The notes: generated by a model from the letters alone, not told the origin. DNA of 64,000 bases from Perca fluviatilis (GCF_010015445.1 NC_053126.1:9640249-9704248); one strand, 5' to 3'. Positions 11,163-23,454 are shown, numbered from the stretch's first letter. Made by a program: numbers and translations.

Positions 11163-11577
11163 GCTCTCCTGGCACAGTAATACACAGCAGTGTCTTCAGA
11201 CTGCACATTTTGTCCATTTAGAGTCACTGTGTTACTGGAAGAGTCCAAGTTTACACTGAACTTGTTCTTCAGTGAATCTTTGACGTTTGTATCTCTACTA
11301 ATCCACTCCAGTCCTTTCCCTGCAGGCTGTCTGATCCAAGCTGTGTAGTAGCTATCAACAGAATAAGAGACCTGACAGGTGATGGTCAGACGTTGACCTG
11401 GCTGCACAGTCACAGAGGCTGGCTGGGTCAACTGTTCACACTTCACACCTGTTAAAGACAAACATGTTGTGTGATAAATTATCAAGTTATACTGAAAAAG
11501 AAGAACGGCTGACTTTGACAAATCCAGAGAGACTCACATCCAGCTGCCAACAGCAGCAGCAGAGCTCCAGAGAACAT
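11163..11577 (-). CDS. VH #7, family A2, intact, mutated heptamer
   Basis: Leader 11577-11538 (MFSGALLLLLAAG) and V exon 11448-11163. FR1 EQLTQPASVTVQPGQ, Cys23 in [24 protein letters not shown], a CDR2 shortened by several residues (RDTNVKDSLKN), and Cys104 in [11 protein letters not shown]. The RSS heptamer is CACAGCA (11162-11156) with a 23-bp spacer and perfect nonamer ACAAAAACC (11132-11124). The heptamer differs from consensus at positions 6 and 7, which should lower use. Otherwise a usable gene. Confidence 0.85.
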
Positions 11578-11760
11578 GGTTTATGTTGAAACTGATGAGA
11601 TGTGAGCTTCTGATCCTCTCTAACCTCCACTGACTCATGTGAAGTCTTTATAACTGGGTCACCAGGAAGATTTCTGAGTTTGCATTGATTCAAACATATG
11701 GCATGTGATTGTGGGTTGGTCTGGAGCTAAAAATAAATTATGAATATTTGTATTATTATT

Positions 11761-11782
11761 TATAATAATAATAATAATAATA

Positions 11783-11831
<49 letters not shown>
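11761..11831. repeat. TAA/ATT microsatellite
   Basis: About 70 bp of ATA/TAA trinucleotide repeat with one interruption near 11781-11785. Confidence 0.95.
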
Positions 11832-11834
11832 TAG

Positions 11835-12340
11835 TGTCTTACAATAAGCTGCTGTGGTTCAGCTTGGAGTCTGAAATAAACTTATTAGGGTTTAGTTGGC
11901 AAAATCTGCTGTTCTTTTTTATTAAAGAATTGAAGTAATATCTATTTTAATTTTTTAATTTTTGTTGCACCAATTGTCAAGGCCTTGATTACAAATCAAT
12001 ATGTATTACAAAACAAAACATACCTGTTTATATATAGTTTATTAAGGATGGTAATCTCATAATTTAGTCAAAGTCCTGGGATTAAAATAAATATTTCAAC
12101 CAGTTTAAATAATGCATTTCTTTTTTGCTATGAATTGTTTTATTTATATCGAAATAAATAAAATATGTAATTTGAGGGGTGCTAGTGAAGAATTAAGATG
12201 TCTATTAATGTCCTTAAAATTTGTATTATATTAGTAGAAGTTTTAATCATGGTTAATGAAAACACGTAGCCTAATCCTTTACATGTAAAAAAAAAATACT
12301 ATTTCATATAATGTTATCAGTTGTGGTGGAAAATAGAGGA
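11835..12340. other. Intergenic, no gene seen
   Basis: AT-rich sequence with no VH homology, RNA gene or repeat that I recognise. Confidence 0.4.
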
Positions 12341-12382
12341 AGTAGTTTTTGTATGACTCTCCTATTATCGTCTCTCACTGTG

Positions 12383-12731
12383 TATACTTTGGCACAGTAA
12401 TACAGTGCTGTGTCCTCGGTCTTCAGACTGTTCATCTGCAGATAGACTTTACTGCTGGAGTCATCTCTGGAGATGGTGAATCTCCCCTGGACTGACTGGG
12501 AGTAAGAGATAGGAGAACTTTCTGTGTGTATAAAAGCAATCCACTCTGGTCCTTTTCCAGGAGCCTGTCTGATCCAGTTCCAAAGTGAGCTACTGAAGCT
12601 AAATCCAGATGTTGTGCAGGTAATTCTCCAGGTTTTCTAACAGCTGGTTCAGACTCTGTTATGGTCTGACCTTCAGCACCAGCCGAAAGAATCACAGCAA
12701 CCACCAAGAGTGTTAGCTTTCTGGAAGCCAT
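12383..12731 (-). pseudogene. VH #8, intronless divergent VH pseudogene
   Basis: The ATG at 12731 opens a leader (MASRKLTLLVVAVILSAGA) that runs straight into FR1 ([17 protein letters not shown]) with no intron. Every other leader here is split from its V exon by ~80-160 bp. A deletion of about 10 nt after PGE shifts the frame, so Cys23 and the rest lie in another frame. The 3' end is preserved: a Cys104 codon in YCAK context, heptamer CACAGTG (12382-12376), 23 bp, nonamer ACAAAAACT (12352-12344). The RSS type and spacer match VH #20. A TTTAAA-like box lies ~40 bp before the ATG but no clear octamer. Best read as a former retroposed or intron-lost VH, now broken. Confidence 0.75.
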
Positions 12732-12759
12732 GTTCACAGTGTTCTTCTGTTTTGCAATC

Positions 12760-13500
12760 CATGAATCCCTCTTTAAATATGATGTCAACTGGATCCCTGC
12801 GAAAATTTGGTTATAGTTAGCTCCTCCTACATTACAATCTGCTTTTAAAGTCAAATTCAAGGCTCTGAACAAAACACAACATAAAACATAATTTAAACAA
12901 TCTGACAAGTAACAAATAGTGATTAAACACATTTGAACCTCCATAAAACAACTGCTGTGTACATAAAAAATGTAATATCAGATTTGTTTTCTAAAATTTG
13001 ACTGACTCATGTCAGTTACATACTCTAATGGCTTTACTTCTGTTGACTTTTTAATTATTGGTACAATTTAAAAATGTTTATTTTTTTCGTAAATTATAAA
13101 ATTGTAAAAGGAATACATCTGATTAGAATTGTTCAAGTCATTGATTTATATGTTTGTTTTTATTGTATTTTATTACTGCAAACAACTGAAGTGAAAGCAA
13201 GATCATGTAAATGAATACACGAGCAGCTGGTTGAAGACCTGGATTTCTTTTTTAGACTTTGTAAAGGTTTCTGTTTTCAAATTGTGACTGTTTGAAGCCA
13301 GATATACAGATAAACTTGGAGCATCCAGAGGAAATTAATCACTTAGTAACTGAAACAATATATACAAATAATAATTGCTATAGCGCAGAGGAAAAATAAG
13401 TATCACAATGAAGATGACATTTAAAAAAAGTGTAAAACATGGACAGTTAAGTGAGGCTACAGCTTAAAGAAGAAGTTTGAACATCCATTTATTTTTTATC
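12760..13500. other. Intergenic, no gene seen
   Basis: AT-rich DNA upstream of VH #8. No VH exon, RNA gene or recognisable repeat. Confidence 0.4.
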
Positions 13501-13732
13501 GATTTCACAAAACTTCTCATACAAGTCAGACATGTAAAACAAACAGATTTACATTTACACTCAGATCAACACACTGTTTAATGTCTGCTTCAACTACATC
13601 TGGGGGAGCTGCAATACAACATGTATGTATGAAACAGTGTTATTGAGACTGTTTCTCTGAGTGTGGTGATGATGTTGAACTGAAGCTTACTCTGTGAATG
13701 AGGTTTATCATAAAAACAATTATTGTTCTTAC

Positions 13733-13787
13733 CTGCCCAGTTAAATGACAGGATGAGAAAAACAACCAAATAATCAGGTCTGATCAT
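13733..13787 (-). pseudogene. Orphan VH leader exon 1
   Basis: A complete leader exon (MIRPDYLVVFLILSFNWAG) with GTAAG donor and a normal upstream promoter region, but no V exon within the following 250 bp. The downstream sequence matches the DNA on the far side of the VH #2 body, so the V exon was removed by a deletion. A second copy with the same junction is at 36918-36972. It could only yield a leader-only transcript. Confidence 0.75.
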
Positions 13788-14075
13788 TGTTAAAGCCAGT
13801 TGTCTCTGTCCAGTCTACAGTGTGTATGTCAGTGATTTAGTGTCTGTCCTTCACTCTGCAACACATATGTAGAGATGGAAGAGGTCAGAGATTTGCATTG
13901 ACTCCTCTTCCTCAAACAGAAACTCAACACATCTCTGGAAAAATATGATTCATGTATCTTTCATAATATTGGTAATTTATGATTTTTTTAAAGGATGAAA
14001 ATTATTTTCAACTTATTCAATTCCACTTAGATGTATTTATTTATTCTGCTCAGCAGCATTTGGTGGGCCATCCAT

Positions 14076-14533
14076 GGCTTTAAGTTGGACAGTCTCAGAT
14101 ACACCATGCTGTTGCTGTTATCTCTGGTGACCTCTACTCGTCCTTGCACACTGCTGGCATAATCTGTTCTACTAGCATCGCTGTAAATACGCCCTATCCA
14201 TTCCAGTGCTTCTCCTGCAGGTTGTCTGATCCAGCTCATGCTACAGCAGCTAAATGTGAAACCAGATCCCCTGCAGGAGAGACTGAGAGTCTCCCCAGGC
14301 TTTTTCACTACTGAACTGGAAGGAATGGACTCCATACTCTGACCTGTACAACCTGATGAGATGAAAGGAGAGAAGAACCACAGAAGAAAGTCAGACAGTC
14401 ATCTGGGAAGTTTTCTGGTCTCACTGACTGACCATCAGTCCATGTTGTCTGAGAAAAGATAACACAGCAAGAAGCAGGAGAACTCACAGGGCAGAGAGAG
14501 AGCAACCAGCAGAAGAGTGAGTGTGTTCATCAT
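14076..14533 (-). pseudogene. VH #10, family D, 3'-deleted
   Basis: Leader 14533-14488 and V exon from 14352 are normal (SIPSSSVVKKPGE, GFTFSCCSMSWIRQPAGEA). The segment stops in FR3 after YLRLSNLKP at 14076, where it joins DNA that lies ~330 bp further downstream in VH #3 and #23 (CCATCCAT junction). Cys104, CDR3 and the whole RSS are gone, so it cannot rearrange. It could serve only as a gene-conversion donor. Confidence 0.8.
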
Positions 14534-14639
14534 CCTGAGGCTGGAGATGTGACATCTGATGCTCCACACAAAGTACAAGAGCAGTCAGCAGGACAGAAGT
14601 ACACTGCACAGACTGGAGATTTGCATCAGGACATAATGG

Positions 14640-15530
14640 GGAGGGAGTGGCTCCTAAACCAGCACTCTGTTATAGTTTGTATCATTTATTATTTGTTCAT
14701 TTTTTAATTATAGTTGCTTGTCATTCTATGTTAGATATAATATCACATTCAGAGACAAGAACACTTTTTGCTTTGTATTGTTCTATTGGTTACACTTTAT
14801 AATTATGGTTGACTTCATGCATGAAATAACAAGAATTAATTCATGTAGTACTTCAGTAATGTACAAGGATTAATAGTATCTCATGCATGACTTAATGCAG
14901 GAACAAAATGTTAATTAATGCATCAATTAAGGTATTTGAATCATCAAGATTTCTGATGTATTAATGATGTTCATGTCTTCTTCAAAGAGATGACCAGTCA
15001 CAGCAGTGTACATATATTCATAAAACCTGTAGTGTTGTAATCATGGTTAAATAAAAATGCATCATCCATTACTTCATCATGTTTGTGGCCCTTCAAATAA
15101 AGTGCTGACCTGGTCCATCTTTAACATTGACTAAAAAGATATGATTAATGGTGGCATGAAATTAAATGTATTAAGAATTTAAAGACTGGGTTGGCAAAAT
15201 AATACTGAGGTCACTACATTGACACAAAATACAGTATACTGCAGATGCATTTTTATGGTTGCTGTATTCACAACAACATAAGGCACTTAAACAGTAATGC
15301 TTGAGAACAATGCTCACCCAAGTACGATATTTATGAATTTTACTTTTTACTAACTTACTACTTGACAATATTTTTTATGTGACGGTCACAAAGATTTCCA
15401 TTCCCTTATTATAAAGTGTTACTGTTCTATCACTTAACCATAAATAAAGGCTGTTTGTATGGTACATGTTAAGTTGAACTCAAGAATTAGTGATTACATT
15501 ACATTTAACACTTTTATCCATAGCAATCTC
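14640..15530. other. Family D to C intergenic, empty hAT site
   Basis: Paralogue of 2700-3560 and 4340-4380. At 15489-15496 it has a single GTGATTAC where the first cassette has the 767-bp hAT MITE. No gene is seen. Confidence 0.6.
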
Positions 15531-15605
15531 ATGTAAATTTATGTTTGAGTCACATGCTGGTTGCTGGGTATTTGTGCAGGTCTGTTGGTGGTTTGCATCA
15601 CTGTG

Positions 15606-16057
15606 TCGCTTACACGCACACAGTAATACACAGCTGTGTCCTCAGGCTGCAGATTCTGTCCGGTTAATGTCACCGAGCTAGTAGACGTGAGTGTGTGGTA
15701 AAGGAACTTGTTCTTCAGAGCATTATTTTGGTAAAAGCCTCCTCCACCCGACCGATGGCAAATCCAGTCCATTGGTTTTCCTTCACTCTGTCTGATCCAA
15801 CCTGTTGCATAGCTGTCATCAGTCAAAGAATAACCAGAGACCTGACAGCTGATGGTCAGAGACTGTCCAGGCTGCACAACCATTGAGTCTGTCTGGATGA
15901 GATCAATACTGTTCACACCTGTGGAAACACAAATCAACATTATCTCCATCATTCATCTGACTATTCAGGGTTTCTAATGTGTGTATTAGAGTGAATCCAC
16001 TGAAAGCTCCTCACAGGATCCAGCAGCCAGCAGCAGTATCAGAGCTACAGAGAACAT
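15606..16057 (-). CDS. VH #11, family C, intact
   Basis: Leader 16057-16015 (MFSVALILLLAAGS) and V exon 15918-15606. FR1 IDLIQTDSMVVQPGQ, Cys23 in TISCQVSGYSL, Trp41 in TGWIRQSEGKPMDWI, Cys104 in [13 protein letters not shown] heptamer CACAGTG (15605-15599), 23 bp, nonamer ACAAATACC (15575-15567). The A-to-T change in the nonamer core is shared by all family C genes. It differs from VH #4 by only a few CDR2 and FR3 codons (for example SGGGG where #4 has WGRGD) but keeps the true family C leader and promoter. Confidence 0.9.
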
Positions 16058-16600
16058 GTTGATGTTGAAGCTGAACTGATGTGAGCTTTTCTGTCTCGCA
16101 CTGACACACACACACACACTTCTTTATGAGGCTACACACAAGGAGGCTGATTTACATACTGGTGATAGTAAATCAGCTGAATAAAGTATATTTGAATAAA
16201 TCAAAATGAAGATGAAATGTTCAGGTGTTCTCAAATAAAGAGAAGGTGAAACCTGAATCTCTGACAAACATGTGTTTGATTGTTAATGAAAAGTAAATAA
16301 TTATATGATAGAAGAGAAACGATTAATTTATACTGTAGTTAAATCAAAGAATATAATCCATCACATGAAAGGTTGTATATGTAATACTGATTGTTATGTC
16401 AGAGTATTTAAATTGATTGATTGTACTGTTAATGTTAAATTTAATTAAGAACCTAAAACACTTTATCTCCTTGCTGTAACAGTGAGCTGGTGTTGAAACC
16501 ATTAGTGGTCTGAGGGCTCCTCCTCTGGTGGCTTCATGTTACAAGTGTTCAGGCTCTGAGGGGTTTTTGTTCAGGTCTACTGATGGTTTGTGTTACTGTG

Positions 16601-17026
16601 GCTCTCTGGCACAGTAATACACAGCAGTGTCTTCAGGCTGCACATTCTGTCCATTTAGAGTCACTGTGTTGCTGGAAGTCTCTAAGTCGATACTGAACTT
16701 GTTCTTCAGGGAATCTTTGTAGTATGTGGTGGATCCAGCTGCCATCCCAATCCAATCCAGTCCTTTCCCTGCAGGCTGTCTGATCTAAGCTGTGTAGTAG
16801 CCACTAAGAGAATAAGAGACCTGACAGGTGATGGTCAGACGTTGACCTGGCTGCACCGTCACAGAGGCTGGCTGGGTCAATTGTTCACACTTCACACCTG
16901 TTAAAAAAGAAAATGTTTTGTAACAAATGATCAAGTTATACTGCAAAAGAAGAACTGTTGACTTTAACAAATCCAGAGAGACTCACATCCAGCTGCCAAC
17001 AGCAGCAGCAGAGCTCCAGAGAACAT
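16601..17026 (-). pseudogene. VH #12, family A2 pseudogene (Trp41 stop)
   Basis: Leader 17026-16987 (MFSGALLLLLAAG), V exon 16897-16601, RSS CACAGTA (16600-16594), 23 bp, ACAAAAACC (16570-16562): all intact. The invariant FR2 tryptophan codon TGG is TAG (16787-16785), a stop in place of Trp41. The rest of the frame, including YYCARE, is open. A single-base pseudogene very close to VH #17. Confidence 0.85.
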
Positions 17027-17049
17027 GGTTTATGTTGAAACTGACGTGC

Positions 17050-18050
17050 TGTGAACTCCACTGACAGCCTGATGTGATGTTTTTATAGCTGAGAAACAAG
17101 GAAGGTCACTGAGTTTGCATAAAATCAAACATATGAAGCATCAATGTTGGTCTAACTGGAGTCAATAGAAGAGTTTGTTCAGTGTTATTATATCTGCAGA
17201 GTGAAAATATGCGTGTCATTTTTTATTCATTCATATCTAGGTACAGATTACCTTATTGCATTAAACTGTCAATATTGTCTCCACTTATTTTCTAGACTTT
17301 CATTTGTGTTAATACACAACAATAATTCCTTAACGACTATATTATTATTCTATTGTCAAACATTAATAATCTTTTTTATATAAAATAGTTATCTTCATAC
17401 ACGATACAAGTAAATTCACTCTGAACAATAACGTTAAATACTGTCATCACTCACCTCCACTTTCAGCTGTTTTCTCTTAGAATTAATTTTAATGAAATTA
17501 CAGTATGTGATGGAAAGAGTGACATATTCTTATTTACCTATTGGTTTTATTACAGAGCAATATGAATCATTTCAGAGTTTGAGTATCAGTCAGTTAAGAT
17601 CAATGAGAACAGCAGATCTGAGTTTCTCCTTTTAGTAACAGAGGAGAGAGAAACTAGACACTGACTGTCCTCTAGTGATTTTATAAAAGAAACAGTAACA
17701 TTATTTTTCATTCTCATAGATTCCACATCATATCATTTACAGAGAGAATTGTGTCTTACTTTGTAGAAATTTAAAAGTATTTCTAGAAGTTTAATTTCAG
17801 CAACCAGATTGTTGGGCTGTCTTTGGACCTTGTATCAATGAGTGAGCTTTATTGTGTTTTTAATGTGTTTTCAAGTGTGTGTATAATGCAGGGAGGATTA
17901 TTAATTTATAATAAAAACATATATGAAAATAAAATTGCAAATAAAATAACTTAATAACCTCAAAACAAAAATATAATATAAAATGTTAAAATATATACAT
18001 TTTATGAAAAATATTTCAAACTCATGCACTACCAGCCTGAAAGAATGAAT
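17050..18050. other. Family A to B intergenic cassette sequence
   Basis: Non-coding; nearly identical to 26670-27310 over several hundred bases and related to 4930-5870. Holds the family A promoter (octamer-like TATGCAAAC near 17115). No other gene. Confidence 0.6.
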
Positions 18051-18095
18051 ACTGTAGGATTTTGTACAGCTGCTCAACCAACTCCAGTCACTGTG

Positions 18096-18576
18096 GGTGT
18101 CGAGCACAATAATAAACAGCAGAATCTTCAGTCTTCAGACTGTTCATCTGCAGATACAGCTGCTCTCTGTTGTTGTCTCTGGAGATGGTAAACCGGCCTT
18201 GGACTGACTGAGAGTAGTAGATGCTAGCACTGTCATATCTGATATAAGCAACCCACTCCAGTCCTTTTCCAGGAGCCTGTCTGACCCAGTTCATGCTGTA
18301 GTCACTGAATGTGAATCCAGATGTTGTACAGGTCAATCTGTGGGATTCTCCAGGTCTTTTAACCGCTGGTTCAGATTCTGTCAGAGTCTGACCATCAACA
18401 CCTATCAAACCAAAAACGATAAGCATGTCATGCATTACCTTGGTACAAAGATCAGAGAAAATCTTCATGTGAAATATGTCAGTAATACAAATGGAAATGT
18501 CAAATCAAGATCAGTGAAAATCTTCACCTGCCCAGCAGAGAGTTAAAAGCAGCAGTCCTGTCCTATAGTCCATCAT
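18096..18576 (-). CDS. VH #13, family B, intact
   Basis: Leader 18576-18528 ([17 protein letters not shown]) and V exon 18401-18096. The acceptor is TAG rather than CAG. FR1 [17 protein letters not shown], Cys23 in [32 protein letters not shown], Cys104 in [21 protein letters not shown] (18095-18089), 23 bp, ACAAAATCC (18065-18057). The sequence between exons duplicates part of the leader flank (a second GTGAAGATTTT near 18468), which lengthens the intron. Confidence 0.88.
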
Positions 18577-18941
18577 GTTAAACTGTGTGTCCACTGTTCT
18601 CTGTCCTCCTCTCTGCACTCAGATAAGTAGAGGTGAAGATATCTGAGTTTTGCATTGACTCCTCCTCACAGGGAGGAAACATCTGGACTGGAATCTAAAA
18701 TCTTCCTTGATGAAACTACAATACGTTTTCATTGACTAGGAAGTGTCCACATGAGTTATAAATGTTATTTTAAAATGAGTAACTAGGTTATCAACTTTAC
18801 TACAACAATAATAAAAAGCATAATTCATATCATCTGATTGACTGAAGCAGTGGTGCCTATCACACTTGGATGTGGCATTGTGATGGTTTATGGTCATTTC
18901 AGGGCAGAAAAGTTTGTAAAATATTATCATACGGAGTTCCA

Positions 18942-19053
18942 TGCCGAAGTGTCCTTGGGCAAGACACTGAATCACGAGTTGCCCCCGATGCTGCGCCATC
19001 GGAGTGTAAATGTGTGTGAATGTTTATCTGATGAGCAGGTGGCACCTTGTACG
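18942..19053 (+). mobile_element. SINE-like fragment
   Basis: GTGTCCTTGGGCAAGACACTGAATC... through GAGCAGGTGGCACCTTGTA resembles the body of a common teleost tRNA-derived SINE. It ends where the hAT-like remnant begins. Confidence 0.45.
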
Positions 19054-19358
19054 CAGGCCCGGATTGGCTAATCGGGAGCACCGGGAAAATTCCCGGTGGG
19101 CCGGTCTGTTTTTTTGGCCGCGAGGGCCGTTGTTGTCATGGCATTGGATTGAAATATGGATGCTGTCCCTAGGCTGCCTGCACTCACAGCAGCCCCACTT
19201 TTTTATTTATTATTTTACCGCAGTCCCACTCTTTTTATTTATTATTTTACCGCAGTCCCACTCTTTTTATTTATTATTTTACCGCAGTCCCACTCTTTTT
19301 TTATTTCATATTTTCTCGCAGGATAATGATAACGTGATTATCTTTTGACTCCCTGGCC
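19054..19358 (+). mobile_element. hAT-like gene remnant, left part, with 32-bp tandem repeat
   Basis: GGCCCGGATTGGCTAATCGG and CCCGGTGGGCCGG are typical of the 5' region of fish hAT/ZMYM1-like elements. Positions 19195-19315 hold about four copies of a 32-bp unit (TCCCACTCTTTTTATTTATT...). The remnant resumes at 22830 beyond the inserted inverted-repeat element. Confidence 0.55.
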
Positions 19359-22300
19359 TATGGGATTAGTTTTGTGACTTTAATTCCAAGCAAAACTTCT
19401 CAAGTATCAAACAAAAAACACTAACTCAAGCAAAAAAATTGTCACCTCAAAGGTAAAACTTAAAACTTGCAAACAAAACATTTGTCTAGTTGTAAACTAT
19501 TGGTCATTTATTTGTTTGATATTATGTCCTTTTGTTTACAGTTCCCTCTGCTTCTTTCTCAATGATCATTCTTTTGCTCTCTCCATCACGTTTGCATTCA
19601 TGCTCCCAGCTTTCTCCTTTGCGCTCCCTCAGTTTTTGCTTGCGATTCTGACACAAATATCTCGCGTGGGCGGGTCTTACAGGGGGCGTCCCCATTGGCT
19701 AATGAGTGTTAAGGGAAAGTTTGAGTGACAGCTCAGCCTCAGTGCGGGTAAACTAACGTTATAGACTCAGAGTCTGGTCTGGAGGACACACAAGCCACTC
19801 CACAGGGGATTCCTACAAGATTAATAAAGTGTAAGTATTATTAATATATATATTATCTGTGATCTACGTTGCAAGCATGGTTACTAGACATTTGTTGTTT
19901 CGTTGTGTTAAGTTACTAGCTAGCTAGTAAAGCTTTTTTAAGTTAGCATTTAACGTTAGCTATACTGCTAACGTTATCTAAAACTTGTAGCCACCGGCTA
20001 CCTTACTGAGATAATAATTTACCATGGGAATCATGTATTCTTCGTGAGGCCTTACTCAATGGAGCTGTATTAATTATCGTCTTCTCTCTGTAGAGACCTG
20101 CAGGACCCGAGCAGAGCTACGATGCTCTCCCAGTAACCTTAGGTTAGTAACGGAGCTATATTATGGTCTATTAGGAAAAATTATTATCCAGCTAACTACT
20201 AATTGTTGTGGTTGCTATTGGCCTGATAATACACAATGCTAGGGTATTGGTTAAGTTGTACAATGTAGAAGCTGTGAATATAATGTATTATATCTAGAGG
20301 TCGACACATACTGTACAGTACAAATGCAGTGTTAGCACTGCTTAACTGGTTCATCTTTATAGTTTTGTGCTCATCTGTAATTTCCTAGTTATGACAAAGA
20401 CTGGCTGTCCTAACTCTAATTACATGTCTTCTGTTGCATTGTTGCAAATGTTCATAGTGTTTTTAAAGCCTACACATTTGCTAATGGCTACTTAAAAGCA
20501 AGTTATTTTAATTGTAAATCACACAACCTTGGAAGCCTCAGTTATCAGTAAGAACTTTGTTACCATTTGATTTGTGTAAGAAACTTTGTTATAATTTTCT
20601 ATGACAGCTCACATCAGGCAGCAGGCAGACCAACCAGGAGGACGTGGAGCAGCAGAGGGAGAGGAGCCTTTAGTCTCTCTGTGGAGGAAACACTGTGTGC
20701 GAAGGCTTCAAACAGCCAGGGTATAGACCAATAGCGTATGTATTGATCATATTTTGCTCAGATACTTAATTAACACTTACAATAACCGTTTTCATTGGTG
20801 TACTTGTAGTTTCTTAGTCCATTGTATGTCAATATATCCTACTACAGTATACTGTCCTGTAATTTAATTTGTGTTTACATTGTCTGACTGTAATTATATT
20901 TTAAAATGCACATAATATATTAAAACATTTTTTTACATTCACCCTTGTCTGTTTGGTTCATTATATAAAACAGGAAATAAGGTTGAGACCATTATAATGC
21001 TTTATTTTTAGTCCAATATAAAACTTCACATACATAATGGATATTTGAACATATTTTGCTGGGGCCCCGGTGGTAGAAGAAGCTGGAACTCAGTGTCAGT
21101 CATTATTTGCAGTACATCACAGGTCAGGGTCAGTTTTTCATCACCAACAATACACAAACGTACTGAGTAATTGGGTTAGGTATATATTTCACATATTCAG
21201 TTTCACCTAAGGCAAGCTGTATTTCTCCGCTGACTTGTGTCTGCAACAACACTTCTGAGGGTGGTGCAGGAATATCACACACAACTCCTGGACGCCTGGG
21301 ATCATCTGGTCTCCTGAGCTCACTGATGGCCCACCACTCCAGTCTGGACGACAGCCTTTTCTGCAGGACAGTTCTCTGAAGGGCTGGGATGTGGCTGTAG
21401 TCCTTCACTTCCTTGACTTCTTATTGTGAAGCTTGAAGTACCTTATTGGATGATAAAAAGTGTTTGAAATTAGATCAATAATAAATAATTGTAATAAAGC
21501 CTGCACCTAGAAACATTTTTCTAGCTTTCCTGAACACTACTGGAACACTTATTTCTGGAATATTATTGATCACACTTTCTAGATTCCTACCTCCACGTTG
21601 ACTACATGTGTAAAGTAAGATATGGCCAGCCACCAGGACACATAGGCACATCACATCAAACCATAAGGATCACTAAGCAAAGTATTTGTCAAGGGCCTGG
21701 AGTGTTAGTTAAAGTACATAGTTTGGACAGTAGTAACACTATGCATTAATTCTAAATATTGTTGACATTTACAGTGCTAAAAAATACAAAAAATACGTCC
21801 GTTATCTGCCATCTTAAGGTAGTGCAAAGAAAGAAGAAACCGTGTGTACAGATGGAACATTATCTAATGTATGTGTCGAACTCTATATATAATACATTAC
21901 ATTCACAGCTTCTACATTGTACAACTTAACCAATACCCTAGCATTGTGTATTATCAGGCCAATAGCAACCACAACAATTAGTAGTTAGCTGGATAATAAT
22001 TTTTCCTAATAGACCATAATATAGCTCCGTTACTAACCTATGAGGTTACCTGGGAGAGCATCGTAGCTCTGCTCGGGTCCTGGTCTCTACAGAGAGAAGA
22101 CTATAATTAATACAGCTCCATTGAGTAAGGCCTCACGAAGAATACATGATTCCCATGGTATATTAGCTCAGTAAGGTAGCCGGTGGCTACAAGTTTTAGA
22201 TAACGTTAGCAGTATAGCTAATGTTAAATGCTAACTTAAAAGAGTTTTACTAGCTAGCTAGCTAGTAACACAACGAAACAAAAAATGTCTAGTAACCATG

Positions 22301-22829
22301 CTTGCAACGTAGATCACAGATAATATATATATGATCAATACTTACACTTTATTAATCTTGTAGTAATCCGCTGTGGAGTGGCTTGTGTGTCCTCCAGACC
22401 AGACTCTGAGTCTCTAACGTTAGTTTACCCGCACTGAGGCTGAGCTGTCACTCAAACTTTCCCTTAACGTTCCCTTAACACTCATTAGCCAATGGGGACG
22501 CACCCCTGTAAGACCCGCCCACGCGAGATATTTGTGTCAGAATCGCAAGCAAAAACTGAGGGAGCGCAAAGGAGAAAGCTGGGAGCATGACTGCAAACGT
22601 GATGGAGAGAGCAAAAGAATGATCATTGAGAAAGAAGCAGAGGGAACTGTAAACAAAAGGACATAATATCAAACAAATAAAAGACCAATAGTTTACAACT
22701 AGACAAATGTTTTGTTTGCAAGTTTTAAGTTTTACCTTTGAGGTGACCATTTTTTTGCTTGAGTTAGTGTTTTTTGTTTGATACTTCAGAAGTTTTGCTT
22801 GGAATTAAAGTCACAAAACTAATCCCATA
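19359..22829. mobile_element. 3.47-kb long-inverted-repeat DNA element
   Basis: Starts TATGGGATTAGTTTTGTGAC and ends with its inverted copy (AAACTAATCCCATA). Arms of ~950 bp run from 19359 to about 20316 and from about 21862 to 22829. Flanking CTGGCC occurs on both sides (19353-19358 and 22830-22835), a candidate 6-bp target duplication. The unique centre (20317-21861) holds no transposase I recognise. A 92-codon minus-strand frame at 21408-21130 has ordinary amino-acid composition but no family I can name. Probably a non-autonomous element. Confidence 0.8.
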
Positions 22830-22902
22830 CTGGCCCCGCCCCCGACATGACCGACATGGCACCTTGCAAGTTGCTCAAAATAAAAAAAAAAGTCAGATAA
22901 AA

Positions 22903-23256
22903 ATGGATAACAGGAAGCGCAAAGGCGGCACTGAAAAGGCCAGAATAAAAAAGAAGAAAGCTTTGGAAAATGACGCGGCCAAATGTTCTAAGCTGACCAC
23001 ATTTTTCCTCATAAAAACAAATGAAGATGACGAGGCCGGTAAGTAAGCTAACGTAAGGTAGTTAGAAGCAGTGCAAGATGCTAGCGACCTTGCAAAACAA
23101 CGTTGTTGTCTGCAAATCACCGTTCATGTATCAAACTTTTTCTTGTAGCTCTTCAGCAGCAGCCGCCTCTAGTCCGGTTTGCGGCTAACAGTGAAAAGCA
23201 AGGCCCGGTAACGTTATCAAGCTACAGTCATGAGCCCAACACACCAGAATGGGCAG
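22903..23256 (+). pseudogene. hAT/ZMYM1-like element, first two coding exons
   Basis: Exon 22903-23038 begins ATG, reads MDNRKRKGGTEKARIKKKKA, continues with a basic stretch and an acidic NEDDEAG end, and stops at a GTAAGT donor, phase 1. Exon 23149-23256 follows a TTTCTTGTAG acceptor, reads LQQQPPLVRFAA... to TPEWAG and ends at GTAGAA, again phase 1. This basic N-terminus is typical of hAT-derived ZMYM1/ZNF862-like proteins. A possible third charged exon (KDGERVDKERDLEES) ends at 23665 with GTGAG. The dimerisation and catalytic parts are absent, so this is a truncated remnant. Confidence 0.5.
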
Positions 23257-23448
23257 GTAGAATTGTCATTCAGAAGAACTAATAGTAATGAAGAGCCCGG
23301 CTCAATGAAAAATGCCCTGAGATAATTAATGATACCTGATGATTCAGCAATACATTAATGAAACTGACTTGACTTGATTTGAAAGCTTTGTAAAAAGGGG
23401 ATATTTGTGGTGAGAAATAAATTTAAAAAATTTCATTTAGTTTCAGAA

Positions 23449-23454
<6 letters not shown>

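Noticed and set aside
21130..21408. 92-codon minus-strand frame inside the long-inverted-repeat element
   Set aside because: No recognised family, no exon signals that convinced me. Mentioned under the element only.
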